This document shows positions 41,832 through 54,325 of a DNA stretch of 64,000 nt, in pieces. Position numbers and translations under genes: made by a program. Below the pieces are notes generated by a model, which was given only the letters and a program-made list of their open reading frames with translations, ran no database searches and was not told the DNA's origin. The DNA lies in the NCBI GenBank assembly GCA_958510875.1, contig OY294067.1:281437242-281501241 (forward strand), in the 5' to 3' direction. The first letter of the stretch is position 1, and each line of letters starts with the position of its first letter. The DNA comes from Endomychus coccineus. Lineage: Eukaryota; Arthropoda; Insecta; Coleoptera; Endomychidae.

Positions 41832-43250
41832 TATTATAAAATAAATAATTAGTCTGGCGCCTCCACCATTATTTCTCATAAATATGCATCAAACTTGGCA
41901 AATTAATGATAAACTGAATCCCCTTGAAATGTGCCGATACTCGTTAAGTTCCATTCAAATACAAAATATATCAGTATTTCTCCAAAAATTATGATTTTTG
42001 GTTATGTTTAGGAGTTTCACTTCTCCAAAGTATGTATCTACTTATTTCTAGGGATTTTCGGTGTTATTGAAAATTATATTGCTTCTCATTATTATATCCC
42101 ATATACGAGCTGGGTCAGTATAAATTAGACTTATTATCGAACATGCATTCGAATACGGAGGTAGCTCGTTAGGGACCATAAAATGAGTCAATATAGAAAC
42201 AATATACAGTGGGTATACTGTAATCATTGTTATTCAGTATCATATCAGTCACTGGAGTGTTGTTTCCGTTATCCAGGGAGCAGTAAAGTTATATGGTTAT
42301 TCGAGTATACGAATGCATTAAATCCGAAATGGCATTCACGTGCGTGTGATGGTTGTGAAAATTATTCGTCCATAATGAATATATTAGAAATAATTAACGA
42401 AGAATGACAGCTCTCATTCTGATGATTACGCAAATTGATTAAATTGACAAAAAATTTATATATATTCATTTTATATCATATTATAAATAAAATATCGCAA
42501 ATTGTTAAATATTCTGCATTTATAGTCTGTGTTATATTTCGACTGACAGTACTGCAATAGGGACGAGGACATGTATTGCCTTATATTTTACAAGTTAAGC
42601 TGAGAACATAGCATTACGTAAGATCATAATATATACAATATCTATGATATATAAATGGGTGACTTAACTCACTTGGATTTTGCTAAATCATGTGCAGAAC
42701 AACTACCTGGTTAATGCCAAATATTGGATTATTAAAATATTCCTCAGGCAATACTCCTTTCTGATATGAGAAACATACTTGACATTGGTAATATTATCTC
42801 TATTTATAAATATGATCTTTATAATTAAATATCCGTTATTTGACAAGAGGTTCATGAAATATTCACACTTCCTATGCCAGGACATGTTAGAAGAATTCAA
42901 GCAAATTGAGTCACGTATTTATATATCAAGTTGCAAACATTAAGCAGATTATAAGCAAATACGTGGATAATAACAATCTTTTTTTTTCTACTACGGTCAC
43001 TTACCCAGAATCATGTAGGTCATTTAATTCTGGTTCCAATGTATTTCTGATTGACAAGGAGAAATATTTTAATTTGTCTGACTGGAGAAACAAACAATCA
43101 AATACTATAAACTATTTTCAAAATGATACCACCACTTTCTATTAGTTGGCCGGCACGTCCGCCATTATTGCAGCTCATATATAAACCCAAAATTAGCATC
43201 CTCACATGTTGGTTTAAGAAAAAAAAATGAAAAATTATGAAATTAAAATA
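41832..43250. other. unassigned
   Basis: One copy of the degenerate repeat near 41860. Short frames at 42183 and 42906 show no family. No RNA gene seen. Confidence 0.35.
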
Positions 43251-43254
43251 TTGT

Positions 43255-43955
43255 TGATTGGGTGACACTTTTTCCACTCCATTTTTTCCACTGGTATATT
43301 TTTCCACTAGTTTTTTTTCCAATAACCTTTTTCTTCTAGTAATGATTTTCCACCAATTCGAAAATAGTATAATTGAAATGATTTGAACAAGTATCATAGC
43401 AACGACAGTTTGATACGTTGAACTGACAGTTTGACCTAACACATTGGTCTGACAGTTATCCCCCCTCCCTGTGGAACATGTACGAGCCCGTGTTACAAAA
43501 TCTGTCGAGGACCAACAATGTGTCGGAAGGTTGGCACAACAGATTCCAGGTGGTTGTGGGAAAAAACCACCCTAGTCTTTACGCCTTCCTCCTCGAGCTA
43601 CAGAAAGAACAAGGAGACACCGAGGCCATGATCCGCGAGCTGGATTTAGGCCACAGAATTAAAAAAACTACACAGCAGTCCAGAGTGAAAAACGAAGAGC
43701 GAATAAACAATTTAGTTCGCCAATATGAAGATAGGAAAAGTGGAGGCGAAGTTTTGGAATATTTAAAAGCTGTCAGTCACCATATACAATTTTGATATCC
43801 TGTTTGATATCCATTTATAAAACTATTAAATGTATTAAAAAATAAACTGGAGGAAAAAATAAACTGGTGGAAAAATGTATTAGTGGAAAAATATATTAGT
43901 GGAAAAAGCGGAGTGGAAAAAGCAGAGTGGAAAAAATGGGTCCCACCCTTGTTTA
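43255..43955. mobile_element. MULE-type derivative with TTTTTCCACT subterminal repeats
   Basis: The left end (GGGTGACACTTTTTCCACTC) and the inverse of the right end (AAGGGTGGGACCCATTTTTT) are related inverted repeats. Each is followed by several TTTTTCCACT units (43270-43320; inverse at 43855-43935). Flanks TTGTTGAT and TTGTTTAT may be a decayed target duplication of about 8-9 bp. The interior carries the transposase fragment at 43478. Confidence 0.75.
43478..43795 (+). pseudogene. MULE transposase C-terminal fragment
   Basis: A 105-codon frame with LSRTNNVSEGWHNRFQVVVG followed by HPSLYAFLLELQKEQ, the conserved C-terminal block of insect MULE-type transposases. The DDE core is absent, so it is a relic inside a non-autonomous element. 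Confidence 0.72.
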
Positions 43956-45510
43956 TGATATTATTAGAAAGATTAACTACTATTTTACATAATGAATCTC
44001 GATATCGATGTTTTCGAAAATTTTTAATAATAATTGCTTCATGATAGCATGGGGCACCAAAATTAAACGACGAATTGATTTATCTGTAGCATTACATTCC
44101 AAATTCATTATTATAACATCTCATATAAGCATCTGAAATTACTAGCTTCCGTTGACATTCGGAACTAACTAATTGAATATCTATTTTCTTCACTTACAAG
44201 TACATGCATTTTTCTATTTTCTCCATTTAGGTCATGTTTCGCAGACTAGGAAAATATTACTAATAAAAATGCTCTTTACTGTTTAACAAAGGAACATAAA
44301 GCATAATTGTTAAAGTCTCTGTACTGATTTCTAAATGTCGTGCAATTTCACAATGAGTGACTTATCCACAAAGCTTCATCGTTGAATTGTTTAAAAAGCA
44401 ATAATGAATCTGAAAACGGTTTTCTTTCGAGATATGATAATAAAGCCTTCAGAGTAAATATAGAAAATGTAGAACAATGGGGATCACGGATGATATCGAA
44501 TTAAATTCCAAGTGAAATCAGATAAAATGTAGTAAATCTGCTTCGTGATATCTCTTTTTAAACTAATAATTAAAGAGAAGGCAACCCAGGCCATTGTTCG
44601 CGTACGTGGCTTTCATAACTCTCTCTGCATATGGCGAAAGAAATTGTAGGTGGACAGGGTACTCCACTAGGACAAAACAAATTAAGAGCACAAGTAGAAT
44701 AGTGTACATTGTTCCGCCTTTTTTTAATCTCCATATATTAAAGTTTTAAAAATATGCTTTTTTTAATGTTATTCGTGACAGTTCTGTCCTTGTTAACCTA
44801 GATCTATGCTAGCTATGTACTGCCTTATGAAAGATTTTGGTTCATTCTTTCATCATCGAGTCAGACGTTTATTTGGCCACTTATCCTATGAAATTCTGTA
44901 TGGTTCAAATACAGTTAAGTTTCAAATCCATTTATGTTAAAATCTGAAATATTTTTATACAAAACTACAAAGTTAAGACATTGTCTAAGCCACGCCCCAA
45001 GTTCTAGACGTTCCTGATTGGAATTCGAGTTTCTGTTTGCAACCAGAGTTAAGGAATCATATACTTATTGACCATAAAAAATTTCATAGTTTTATCTTGA
45101 AACGTTTCGAAGATATTCACAAAAATCGATCTTCAGAGTTAACCCTTTAAAGGGATTCCTATGGAAACATTTTCCATTTCATGCTTATGAGATTTTTTAT
45201 TAAATAAGGTCTTCTATCAACTATTGAAACTGACTCACCCCGTATAATAAACTATGAGCCAACTCATTTAAAACGGAAAGGTGAAAACATAATTGCCAGT
45301 GTAAAAAAAAACAATTCACTTGACGGAATATACACATGGTGCACGACTACCACAGTTTGCTGAATTTTTATTTTGCCACAGACGGCCTACGTACAAAGGA
45401 ACCCCCTTAGTATGAAAGGGGGGACAATGCCCAGGTTTAGTTACCCGTAGTATGCCGTAGTTAGTATATAGCTTCAATAAACTGTAACAGATTTCAAACT
45501 GTATATATTA
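43956..45510. other. unassigned
   Basis: A decayed copy of the degenerate repeat near 44105; otherwise AT-rich sequence without gene or clear repeat. Confidence 0.35.
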
Positions 45511-45514
45511 TATA

Positions 45515-45790
45515 TTATAACACTAGTGATAAGAAATAATCACCCTTATCCAATAAAATATTATTAAAGTACTGAGGACCTTTCGGTTACAAGTAGCCAT
45601 CATCAGAGTAAAGTAAATTATGAATCAAAATGTGCCTGTTTAAATACTATTTGTAATAAAGAAAGGTAATGGTGAAAAATCAGCTGTAGCCCAACATATT
45701 TTCAATACCAGCCGAAAGGTCCTCAGTACTTTAATACTATTTTCAGTGGATAAGGGTGATTATTTCTTATCAATAGTGCTATACAAATAG
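45515..45790. repeat. foldback family F, copy 3 (best preserved)
   Basis: Left arm GATAAGAAATAATCACCC (45530) to GAGGACCTTTCGGTTAC (45590); right arm CCGAAAGGTCCTCAGTACTT (45719) to GGGTGATTATTTCTTATC (45770) in inverse orientation. The spacer is about 115 bp. Confidence 0.85.
45570..45610 (-). ncRNA. hammerhead-like core in foldback family F
   Basis: Minus strand: stem I UACU with AGUA, core CUGAUGA (45606-45600), stem II GGCUAC-UU-GUAACC (one mismatch), GAAA (45584-45581), minimal stem III AGG-U-CCU, predicted cleavage after CUC (45574/45573). Same architecture as the PLE-linked motif at 2168, but stem III would close a single-base loop, so activity is doubtful. Confidence 0.5.
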
Positions 45791-46900
45791 TTCTCTGTTA
45801 TTTTGTGACATTCCATTTTAAGCATAAATAAAACATATTTACTTTGTTACTTTTATTCAACTATTGTCATCATTCATTCAGAAAAGGAAATGGTGAGTGT
45901 TATTATTAATATAGGGTATATTAACTTGTTTTATCTTGTTCGTTGTTTAGTAAGGTACATCCCCTAACCTCAAACATAATTAATTTAGCAGATTGTGTAA
46001 TGATACATAGCTTGAATTATGCTACAACAAATGTTACAGGAAACCAACTAGGAAACTATCATTAATCAGACTGAACTACAATTATTACGCTACGGATTAT
46101 TGCGTAAACGTATCTTCAAACATCATTGAAACTTACTCAATTATAGTTGGAGAGGAAGCAGATAATATGTATAACACTATTTTATTCGTACAATAAGAGA
46201 TATATATTTTCAATCCAAAGCAACTGAAATGATTACAATAACTAGAAAAAGAGTTGTCAGTAATTTATTGTATGAGGACGCTTTTGTTTCTTTTGATCTT
46301 TTTGTACTTAATTACTGCCTGCTAACATATCGATCAATTAATTTTTTCACTTACTTTCTCCGCGATAAGAATTTTACATCAGTAATAAAAAGTCAACCCT
46401 ACTTCATATCTTAATCACCTTGAATAAAATATCAGCAATCTCCATCATAAATCAACTAGAAGTCCACAAGTATGCTAACGCAGCTCTAATGTAAACAATG
46501 ACAGGTTAGCAAACTTATCTAGCAGGAATCACCAGTCACTCAAAAGCTAAATTATATACATTGCGGATTCAATGTAGAAGCTCTGTAGACGCTTGTAGAA
46601 AGGTTTATGGACGCTTGTAGAAGGCTTCGTGGCCTTTAAGCCACTGCGCAAAAAATGGGGGTATAGTCGGCCGTTCTATAACATCCAACCATTCATTCAC
46701 CAATCACACAATGCTATAAAGACTTTCTTCTTCTTCCTACCCTTCCGTCAGTGAATATTGATCTCTTAACCTCAGCAAGAATCCATCTCCCTTTCTCTAG
46801 TTAAAACATTCTCCCCCAAAAACGTCTTCCTTCCAGGAACATTCGATGTGGTTCCGGCTCTCGTGATTGATCACTAGTGTTCGATAGGCGATTAATTGTT
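45791..46900. other. unassigned
   Basis: No gene. At 46575-46630 a short direct repeat (GACGCTTGTAGAA) occurs twice. Confidence 0.35.
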
Positions 46901-46904
46901 GATA

Positions 46905-47157
46905 CGAATATTATTTCTGTCATACTAGACAATATCGCTATCCTTAAGACTGTGCCAATTACCTGTTTAAAATCGCGATAAAATTTTTCAAAAGTTATTC
47001 AATTACAATTAAGAAGTAATACGATAGGATACTGGTATTATTTCTGCGATACAAAACAATATCGCCATCCTACCGACTGCGCCAATTACATCTTTAAAAT
47101 TCCGAACACATTTTTCAAAAGTTATTCAATTACAATTAAGAAATATTACGATAGGTT
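46905..47157. repeat. tandem duplication of about 125 bp
   Basis: Two copies, 46905-47031 and 47032-47157, share TTCAAAAGTTATTCAATTAC, ACAATATCGC and ATTACGATAGG-type ends. Confidence 0.8.
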
Positions 47158-47535
47158 TCTATAGCTGTTGAGTATGCAGATTTGCATATGACTTAAAAAG
47201 GTATGAGACATTGTTTTTTTTTAAATGCTGATGATGCGGAAAGATGATGCATCGCGATCTTGGATATAATCTTCGTGTGTTGCACAATATTATTGTGATA
47301 TAATTCATGTTAGTGTAGTGATGGAGGGCATTTGGCTGACACAATTCATACGTAACAACAAGTCTGTAGGTACTTCATACAGATTTTTTCAAACTTTTGT
47401 TTTCTTATCCAGAAAACAAATAATTAAAGTTTAATTCGTTCGAACCTTTATTTAATGAAATTGTGCTGTCGGAGGATATTTCGGAAACTCCTGCACGAGT
47501 ACATCAATAGCGACAGACACCAATACTGCAAGTTT
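47158..47535. other. unassigned
   Basis: Nothing supported. Confidence 0.35.
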
Positions 47536-47539
47536 TCCA

Positions 47540-49150
47540 CAAGAGATTTTATTTTTCAATAAACACGACCGGTTTCGACTTTTACAACAAAATTAAGTGA
47601 ATATAGAGGTAGATTTATTTACACATAATGTTCACCGATTCATGGGGAGGGCTTAAGGTCAATTTGAATTCAGGGTGTTTACACAGTTTGTCCATCTCCA
47701 AACTTTCCAACAGATTCATTCACATCTCTTTATTGCAAGTATGAAGGATTTTAAGATTATCTATTGATATTTTATGATTTGAAATATTAATATGTTCGAA
47801 CATTGCTGATTCACTAACGTATGAAATATGTTCTTTGAAACGTGATTCGAAATTGCGACCCGTCTGCCCAACAAAGGCCATTGGGCACGCACCACATTCA
47901 ATCCTGTAGATACCGAATTTTTTGTATTTGTCTGTTTTTTGTTTGGCATTAAATATTAATTTGCTCAGATTCAAGCCGCTAGAAAAAGAAGTTGTTATAT
48001 TAAATTTCGAAAAATTGTTACTCATACTGTTTGATAATTCGCCAACATAACTAAAACATGCATAATTTCTTTTCTGCTATGGGATATAATAACCGCAACT
48101 TTACGATTAATGATTTGATTAATGAAGTGAATAGGGATATTGTTATTTAAACCTATCGTTTAATTGTACTGTTTTCTGTCTTGTAGTCTTTTTTTGATAG
48201 AGGGATAGGAAAGACTCGGTGGATCATTGAATTATAAGCTGCTAATTTATAACTAATATGACTGAAAGATTTCATAGGAATAGTCGCATCAGTGGAGGTG
48301 TCTTTTCTATAAATATTGTATGAAAGTATATTATTTTGTTTAAAAATTGTCAAATCCGAAAAGTTTATGGAACTGTTGTTCTCGATTTCAGCAGTGAATT
48401 TTTATATTGTTATGGTGGTTATTTAGGAAGTATAAAAACTGATCTATCTGTCTATTGAAACCTTTGAAACCTACTAAAATATCGTCAACATACGGTACCA
48501 GAAAAGGATACGTTATTGTGTTAAAGAATTGTTCATAATACATTTTTCCCGATTATTCATAAAAATATGCTAATAGAGGGCTAAGTGGTGAACCCATGGG
48601 GAGGCCTGATTTTTGTTTATGAAACTTTGATTCATATTGTAAATAATTTTGAGATGAGCAAATTTGTAAGAGATTGCAAAATCTGTCAATGATATGTGGG
48701 GATGTATTATTCTTGGTAAGAATATCTTTAGTTAAAGGAATACACTCATCTGTTGAGATGTTGCGTACATCGAAGGAGACTAATTTGAAATTATTTTTAA
48801 AGGTGTGTTTAGAAACTTTATTTATGAGATCTTGAAATTCTGAAGATGGAATTTCGTTACTTCTAGGAATTTACGATTTAAAAATTTGGCTAACTTCCCT
48901 GAAGGAGCGTTCACATAAGAGACTACTGGTCTAGTAGATTTTTCCTTATTAAGCTTGATTAGCCCGTACAGCTTTGGTGTTCATTGGAATCAGTTTTCTT
49001 TTTTCCCATAATGTATTTGCCAGGTAGTTTGCATGTTCCAATTCTTCTTTTATTTCTTTTATGAAGGATTTTGTGGGGTCTCTAGGGATCTCAACAATAT
49101 CCACCTTTCATAGACTATCTTGCATTTTAGCGTGATATTCTTCTTTTTAA
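47540..49150 (-). pseudogene. Penelope-like element, 5'-truncated and frameshifted
   Basis: From right to left on the minus strand: RLYGLIKLNKEKSTRPVVSY near 48960, VRNISTDECIPLTKDILTK near 48740, GLPMGSPLSPLLAYFYE near 48600, VPYVDDILVG near 48490 (intact YVDD), then the GIY-YIG part (47720-48025) with FGIYRIECGAC, FVGQTGRNFESRFKEH. The 3' region 47540-47600 carries GTCGAAACCGGTCGTG, typical of PLE ends; the CTGATGA half of a hammerhead is not present. Several frameshifts; the 5' part is missing. Confidence 0.87.
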
Positions 49151-49925
49151 TACATTGGTAACAAATAAACTGCGATGTATTGTGAATACTAAAGCGAAGC
49201 CGATAAGAGCATAGTAAAGTTCATCGGTATACTCACTACGCTAACAATTTTTTTTTTTAGAAGTAGCAATATTTTATATTTATTTGTTGATGGATAACGT
49301 ATCATAAAAATGATTTTTTCAAATTTTCAATGTTTTTAAGGAGTTGGATGGTTGAATCATTCCTGCTCTACACCACTGAATAATTATTGTAACTATTTTT
49401 AGCTTCATATGTACAGTCTAAAAAGGGAAAAATTAACGATGTAAAAAGACTTTTGTCCGGAATAACAACCCGCCATAAAGAAACAAATAAATGAAAAAAC
49501 AGCCTCGCTGGTGCAATTATGTTATATCCTAATAAGCAAAAAGAGTATGCCTAATTTGAGCAATAAAAGATGTGAACTACATATTTGGTGAACCAAACAG
49601 AAAACACGTAAACAAAAGTAATGAAAAGAGTAAAAACGTTGAATGTTTTTATTATTTCCCCTAATATTTGACTAAGCACCTTACGCAATGAGAATAAATA
49701 AAGTACAACAAACAAACTCTTCTTGAGTGTTTCTAGGATGTCTGTATTATGTTGCGACAGAAAGAGAAAAGTATAATAATTTCTTATCTTAATTAAGAAG
49801 GGACACAATTGAAAGGAACATGGAGCGTGATATTCTCGTCTTCGACATTCAATTTGAGTAATTTGTAGTATTAAATGAAACTTTACTACAACACGACAAA
49901 ATACTAAGATCAAAATTGTTAGTTT
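49151..49925. other. unassigned
   Basis: AT-rich; a 120-codon minus-strand frame (49551-49913) is low-complexity hydrophobic and not credible as a gene. Confidence 0.35.
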
Positions 49926-49926
49926 G

Positions 49927-51045
49927 CTGGAATGTTTGCAGCAAATTCCACATTGAATTCACAAGCGAAGGGCCCTCCAAATATTGCTACCATCGTAAGC
50001 CATATACCTGAAATTGTCTTTCGTTAGTACACAGTTAGGCGCATTCTGTTTGATCTCAATACCAAAAACAAAAAGTCTATGGGGCCAGACGGAATTCCAC
50101 CTCTCGTTCTCAAAGAATGTGTGCCTGAATTAACTCTCGTTTTCTGCAGGTTGTTTACCCTTTCTTACAAACTTGGTGTATTTCCTTTCAGCTGGAAGAC
50201 GGGTAGAGTCCAACCAAATCTAAAGAAGGGAAGAATACCCTTTCTAATAATTATAGACCTTATTTGTATCGAAATAAGTGATGGAGGAAGCAATCAACAT
50301 CGTGCTTATCCAATACCTAGAGAGCTTCAAAATCGTGAATGACCTGCTTGCTCACGTAACACATGTATGGCAGAACTCTATTGGAAACTTCCGTCATACG
50401 GTTTGCAGCCTCAACTTTGCCGCCTACTCTCGAGTTTTTTCTCAGATAGATCACTCCATGTAGTGGTTGATGGAGTATCCTTTGATAAAACGGCTATCAA
50501 CGCGGGTGTTCCACAGGGATCTGTCTCGGCACCAATTTTGTTTCTGCTCTCTATAATCGATCTTCTGGAAGTGACCACCTGTCCCGTCCACAGCTTTGCA
50601 GATGATGGTACAATTCATACTGCTTTCTCACCTGGAGCCCCTATACCATCCAATGAAGCCCAGAGGAGGGAGACAGACACAGGTTGACGCAATTAATGGA
50701 GGTCTGATGAAGATTTTGAAATGAAGATCTGATAATCTAGTAGGGTTTTCACCAGGGAGGCGGAGACCACAATCCCTAATATGATGATGTCAGGTACAAC
50801 TATTCCTATGAAGTCTTCCATACCGATGCTCGGGATCTCCACCAACAACACCTTCTCATAGGATGATCATGTGAGGTCCATTGCGAAAACCGCTCCACAA
50901 AACTTGGTTTTCTATTCCGTGCCAAGAGCTACTTTACATCCCATCAGCTTCATAATTTACAAAGCACAGATTCAACCTGTCCTGGGCCACATGATGTTCT
51001 TCGAACATTCTATGTTTCCCTCTCGTGTAGTCAAAGTATAAAAAA
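49927..51045 (+). pseudogene. LINE family L reverse transcriptase, second copy
   Basis: Same family as 37615: starts at the shared AATGTTTGCAGCAAATTCC segment, then MGPDGIPPLVLKECVPELT, LGVFPFSWKTGRVQP, VVDGVSFDKTAINAGVPQGS, VHSFADDGTIHTAF (FADD intact), and the MFFEHS..SRVVKV tail with poly-A near 51040. Segments present in the first copy (38100-38340) are mostly deleted, and frames shift several times. Confidence 0.85.
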
Positions 51046-52025
51046 AAGCATTCATCAATCTTATCTCAGATCAAAATCCATATTATCATCCTTTGAGCTG
51101 ACATGTTATATTGTTCAAGTGTATTTTGAATCAAATACTTTTGATTTACACTGCAGAATAAAAAAAGCAGAGTACACTTGGTAATATTGACCCATACTAT
51201 CTACAGATAAGCCAGCTTCTCATTAACCATTGTAGAAAGCTTATGGAAACTGAGTAAAGCTAAAAATCAGTCAAGGTGTAAATTGCTATTATTCTGTTAG
51301 TAATTATAATGATATTTTAACAACAATGCTGGAATGATAATAGTTATGATGAAAAAGGGAACTATGGAAAATACCAATAAGTTTTAGCCTACTTATAGAT
51401 ATTATGGTTGTTCATATGTTTTCAACAAATGACATGAAAAGAATTCATATACACAAATATTAATGGAAACCAATCTGCTCTATTATGCATCTAATATTTC
51501 CTCAAAAAATATTCTATTCCTCTCACCAAACTGCTTAATTTTTGAATGAAAGACTCTATACATCAAACAGCCCTTAAATTTAAACTTTTGACTCACTGCT
51601 GTATTTTTTCTTGCAGCCAGGAGCACACCATTTATTCGACATAACTAATTAACTAACAAACGCGGTAAGAACCATCAAAAACATTCACTTAGAAAGCCAT
51701 TTTGCAACGCAATTTATTCAGTCATAACACTCTTATACACGCTTATTTACAGGTAAAAATACATTCCAATCACACAGGATTAAGTGCAACATATAATTTT
51801 CCATATCTTGCAGATAAATCTCTGTCACACTAAATAGTGGCTATGCGCCATCAATACTACACGGTACTATCGTAAATTATATCTATACTTCAAGCCTTTT
51901 GTTGATGACGTCACACTTAAGTTTATAGTCAGCGCCCAGGCCTTGTGTATATAGAGGCTATTGCTACTAAACGGTGGGACCGTGTTGGGAAGTTTCCTTC
52001 CTACCTGATCCGACCGCATTAACTG
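51046..52025. other. unassigned
   Basis: No gene or clear element. Confidence 0.35.
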
Positions 52026-52029
52026 GTGA

Positions 52030-52165
52030 TATACCGAATTAAATGTTGACTCTGCATGAGCGATAATAGCTCAGCCGGTAAGACACCGGTTCAATATTTT
52101 TTTGCGCGTAATAGCATAAGCTCGAAACTCCAAGCGGCAAGGTCATCGCAGGTTACTTTCTTGAA
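52030..52165 (+). repeat. tRNA-related SINE-like sequence
   Basis: TAGCTCAGCCGGTAAGAC resembles a Pol III A box, and CTCGAAACTCCAAGCGGCAA, shared with the repeats at 54050 and 55530, resembles a B box region. It overlaps the end of the transposase remnant. Not a folded tRNA gene as far as I can see. Confidence 0.4.
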
Positions 52166-52570
52166 TTCTAGGTGGTATAGGAACTCATAATAATAAGCTG
52201 CGCCACTATTTATAATCAAATATAAGTCCTTATTCTTCAGTTGGACCGGGCACGAACAAATGTTTGCCACACAGTCCGCCCGAGCTGTAGACACGTATAA
52301 TTGATCGTCTCTGAAGATTTTGAAATGAGTGGTCACTTCACGCAATTCTTCGATCTTGCGTTGGCGAGTACTGTAAACTTTATTTTATAAATAACTCCAC
52401 AAGAAGTCAAGAACACTCAGATCGGGCAATCATGCTGGCCATCTTACAGGTCAATTAGTTCCTATACATTTTTGGGGGAAACGACATTCCAAAAAAGGTC
52501 CTATGATATGGGTATTAAAAACTGGCGCCCTGTCCTGCTGGAAATATATATTTTTTAAGTAAGTAAGAAG
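52100..52570 (-). pseudogene. IS630/mariner-type transposase C-terminal remnant
   Basis: On the minus strand, with stops: FQQDRAPVFNT near 52545, RWPA..PDLSVLDFLWSYL near 52435, NKVYSTRQRKIEELREV near 52370. These are the second and third Asp blocks of a DD41D-like transposase. Different from the copies at 2475 and 39631. Confidence 0.7.
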
Positions 52571-52979
52571 AAATTATTGCATCAACCTCTTGTTCTTTAT
52601 TATATTAATGGATTTTCATAAAACCTTCTGCGTTCGTTCCATTTTTTGATTAATAAAAAATGTCGTAGCTTAGATTGTGGCGGTCGCACCCCCTATAATT
52701 TCTACAGAGGTTGATAGCACCACTATCTTGTATCACGCTGAGTTCTCAACCGAATGGCTTAAAAGTTATGTACCAGCGGTTTAGGCGTCGCTGTTACGAA
52801 TCCGATGAGAAAATTTCAAAATTCAAAATGGCGGCTACAAAATGGTGGCTTCAAATATGAAATCACATTTTCTAGCCTTACAGTTGATTTTCGAGAATAA
52901 TATGAAGAGTCAAATGTGATTATTACAATAAGAAACAAGAGGTTTAGGTGATTTTATGCATTCGTTTCCTCTCCTATAA
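52571..52979. other. unassigned
   Basis: Includes AAAATGGCGGCTACAAAATG near 52828; no gene. Confidence 0.35.
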
Positions 52980-54179
52980 GCTAGTTGTACATTATCTATC
53001 AGTTCAGGTATAACTTCTTGAAATATATTCATGTAGTAGCGATCTGCTGGAAGACCTCCTTGAATACTATGAATTAGTTGTTCCAAAATAAAACATACAA
53101 CACTGAAGCCGAAACTATACCTTAGGTACAACTTGTTTGAAGTAAACATTTTGAAACGAGAAATCATTGTAATTCGAAATTCAGACAGTTTACAAGTGAA
53201 TACGGGAAATAGGGTAAGGATAAGTTACATGGCCTGGAATAAACACGTAGATAAAAATGGACATGTTTATTTCACACTCTGATAACAATTTTACATACGT
53301 GAACTTATATGGTGGAATATGCAAAGGCAACAAAAAGGCTAGCAATTTATTATACCTTTTTAGAATTTGGAATACATCCCTAGAGAGTAATCTGAATGAA
53401 AACTATCATTTTAACATATCTGGTTTGGTTTTCATTTATCGCTATGACTTATTTCCCAACATTGGATAATGCACACCCTTCATTATCTGAACTTCACTTG
53501 GAGATACCACTAGGGATTGTTAGTCTGATTCATCTGTTTATTTAATACGGGAACACTTCAGAAATAAGGACACCATTTAGAAAATGAGCAGTACAATCTT
53601 CTTTCCAGTTTGTTTTCTTACAGGAATTTTTCCCATAAACAATCCATTACTATCTAATATTCGCTCAATCTTAATGTTCGATTTAATATCTTTAAATCTT
53701 GAAAATGTACCGAAGCTATTATTTTTGGCAGTGATGTAAAAGCACAACACTGGTTCACTAGCCGCTTATGTGCACCGCCATGTTCGCATGTTCCTGCTGG
53801 TGAAATTTAAATTAACAACTGCTGTTACCTTTTTCCTAGTATTGGCAGTGATTTCGAACGTAGCTGAGTCGGTCGAACGAGAGGAGTGTCTATTAGGCAA
53901 AAGTAGTACCTCCCACTCATATCGTTAATATAATATGCTCCTAGCGGCCATCGAATTAACTGTTGATATACTGAGTTCAATGCAAAATCTACATCGACGG
54001 TTGATGGTTAAGTGGTTGAGATTCAGATAATAAATTTTGTTTCCCGGTTTCGAAACTCCAAACGGCAATTTTTTAAATTTTAAATATTTTTCGTTTTTCC
54101 TTTCCATTGAACACATGTATTATTAAAGTTCATGTGATGATTATTTTTTCTTTGAACACCAATTTGAGTTTCCTTGCCC

Positions 54180-54325
54180 ATGTATTATTAAATTAATAAT
54201 GATTCTTGACCCAGGGTATGAATTATATATAAAATTCTAGGGAAATGGGTCACACTAACACATATGCTTATAATTTTCGTCTTATCTACGTTTCGACTTC
54301 ACGATCATCAGAAGACGTATCACTG
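54180..54325 (-). mobile_element. PLE 3' end inside tandem unit (copy 1)
   Basis: The reverse complement matches 2165-2300 (GTCTTCTGATGAT, CGAAACGTA, ATATGTGTTA, GGGTCAAGAATC). The hammerhead core CTGATGA and CGAAAC are kept, but stem II has lost bases, so the ribozyme is probably dead. Confidence 0.8.

Larger units (their letters stand above)
34310..44150. repeat. degenerate dispersed repeat family (CCACCATTATT / AAAATTAGCAATC)
   Basis: A motif block, CACCATTATTxCATCTCATA then AAAATTAGCAATCTCA, recurs imperfectly near 34330, 34565, 36930-37070, 39460, 41860, 43160 and 44105. It is often followed by a GTGAAGTTGAAAT block. If the hAT and mariner insertions are removed, several gaps shrink to a few hundred bases, so this may be an old tandem array opened by later insertions. 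Confidence 0.5.

Noticed and set aside
49551..49913. 120-codon hydrophobic minus-strand frame
   Set aside because: Biased composition from AT-rich DNA; no conserved motif.
52060..52130. Functional tRNA gene at the GATAATAGCTCAGCCGG string
   Set aside because: No acceptor stem pairing or anticodon arm could be drawn; better explained as SINE-like.
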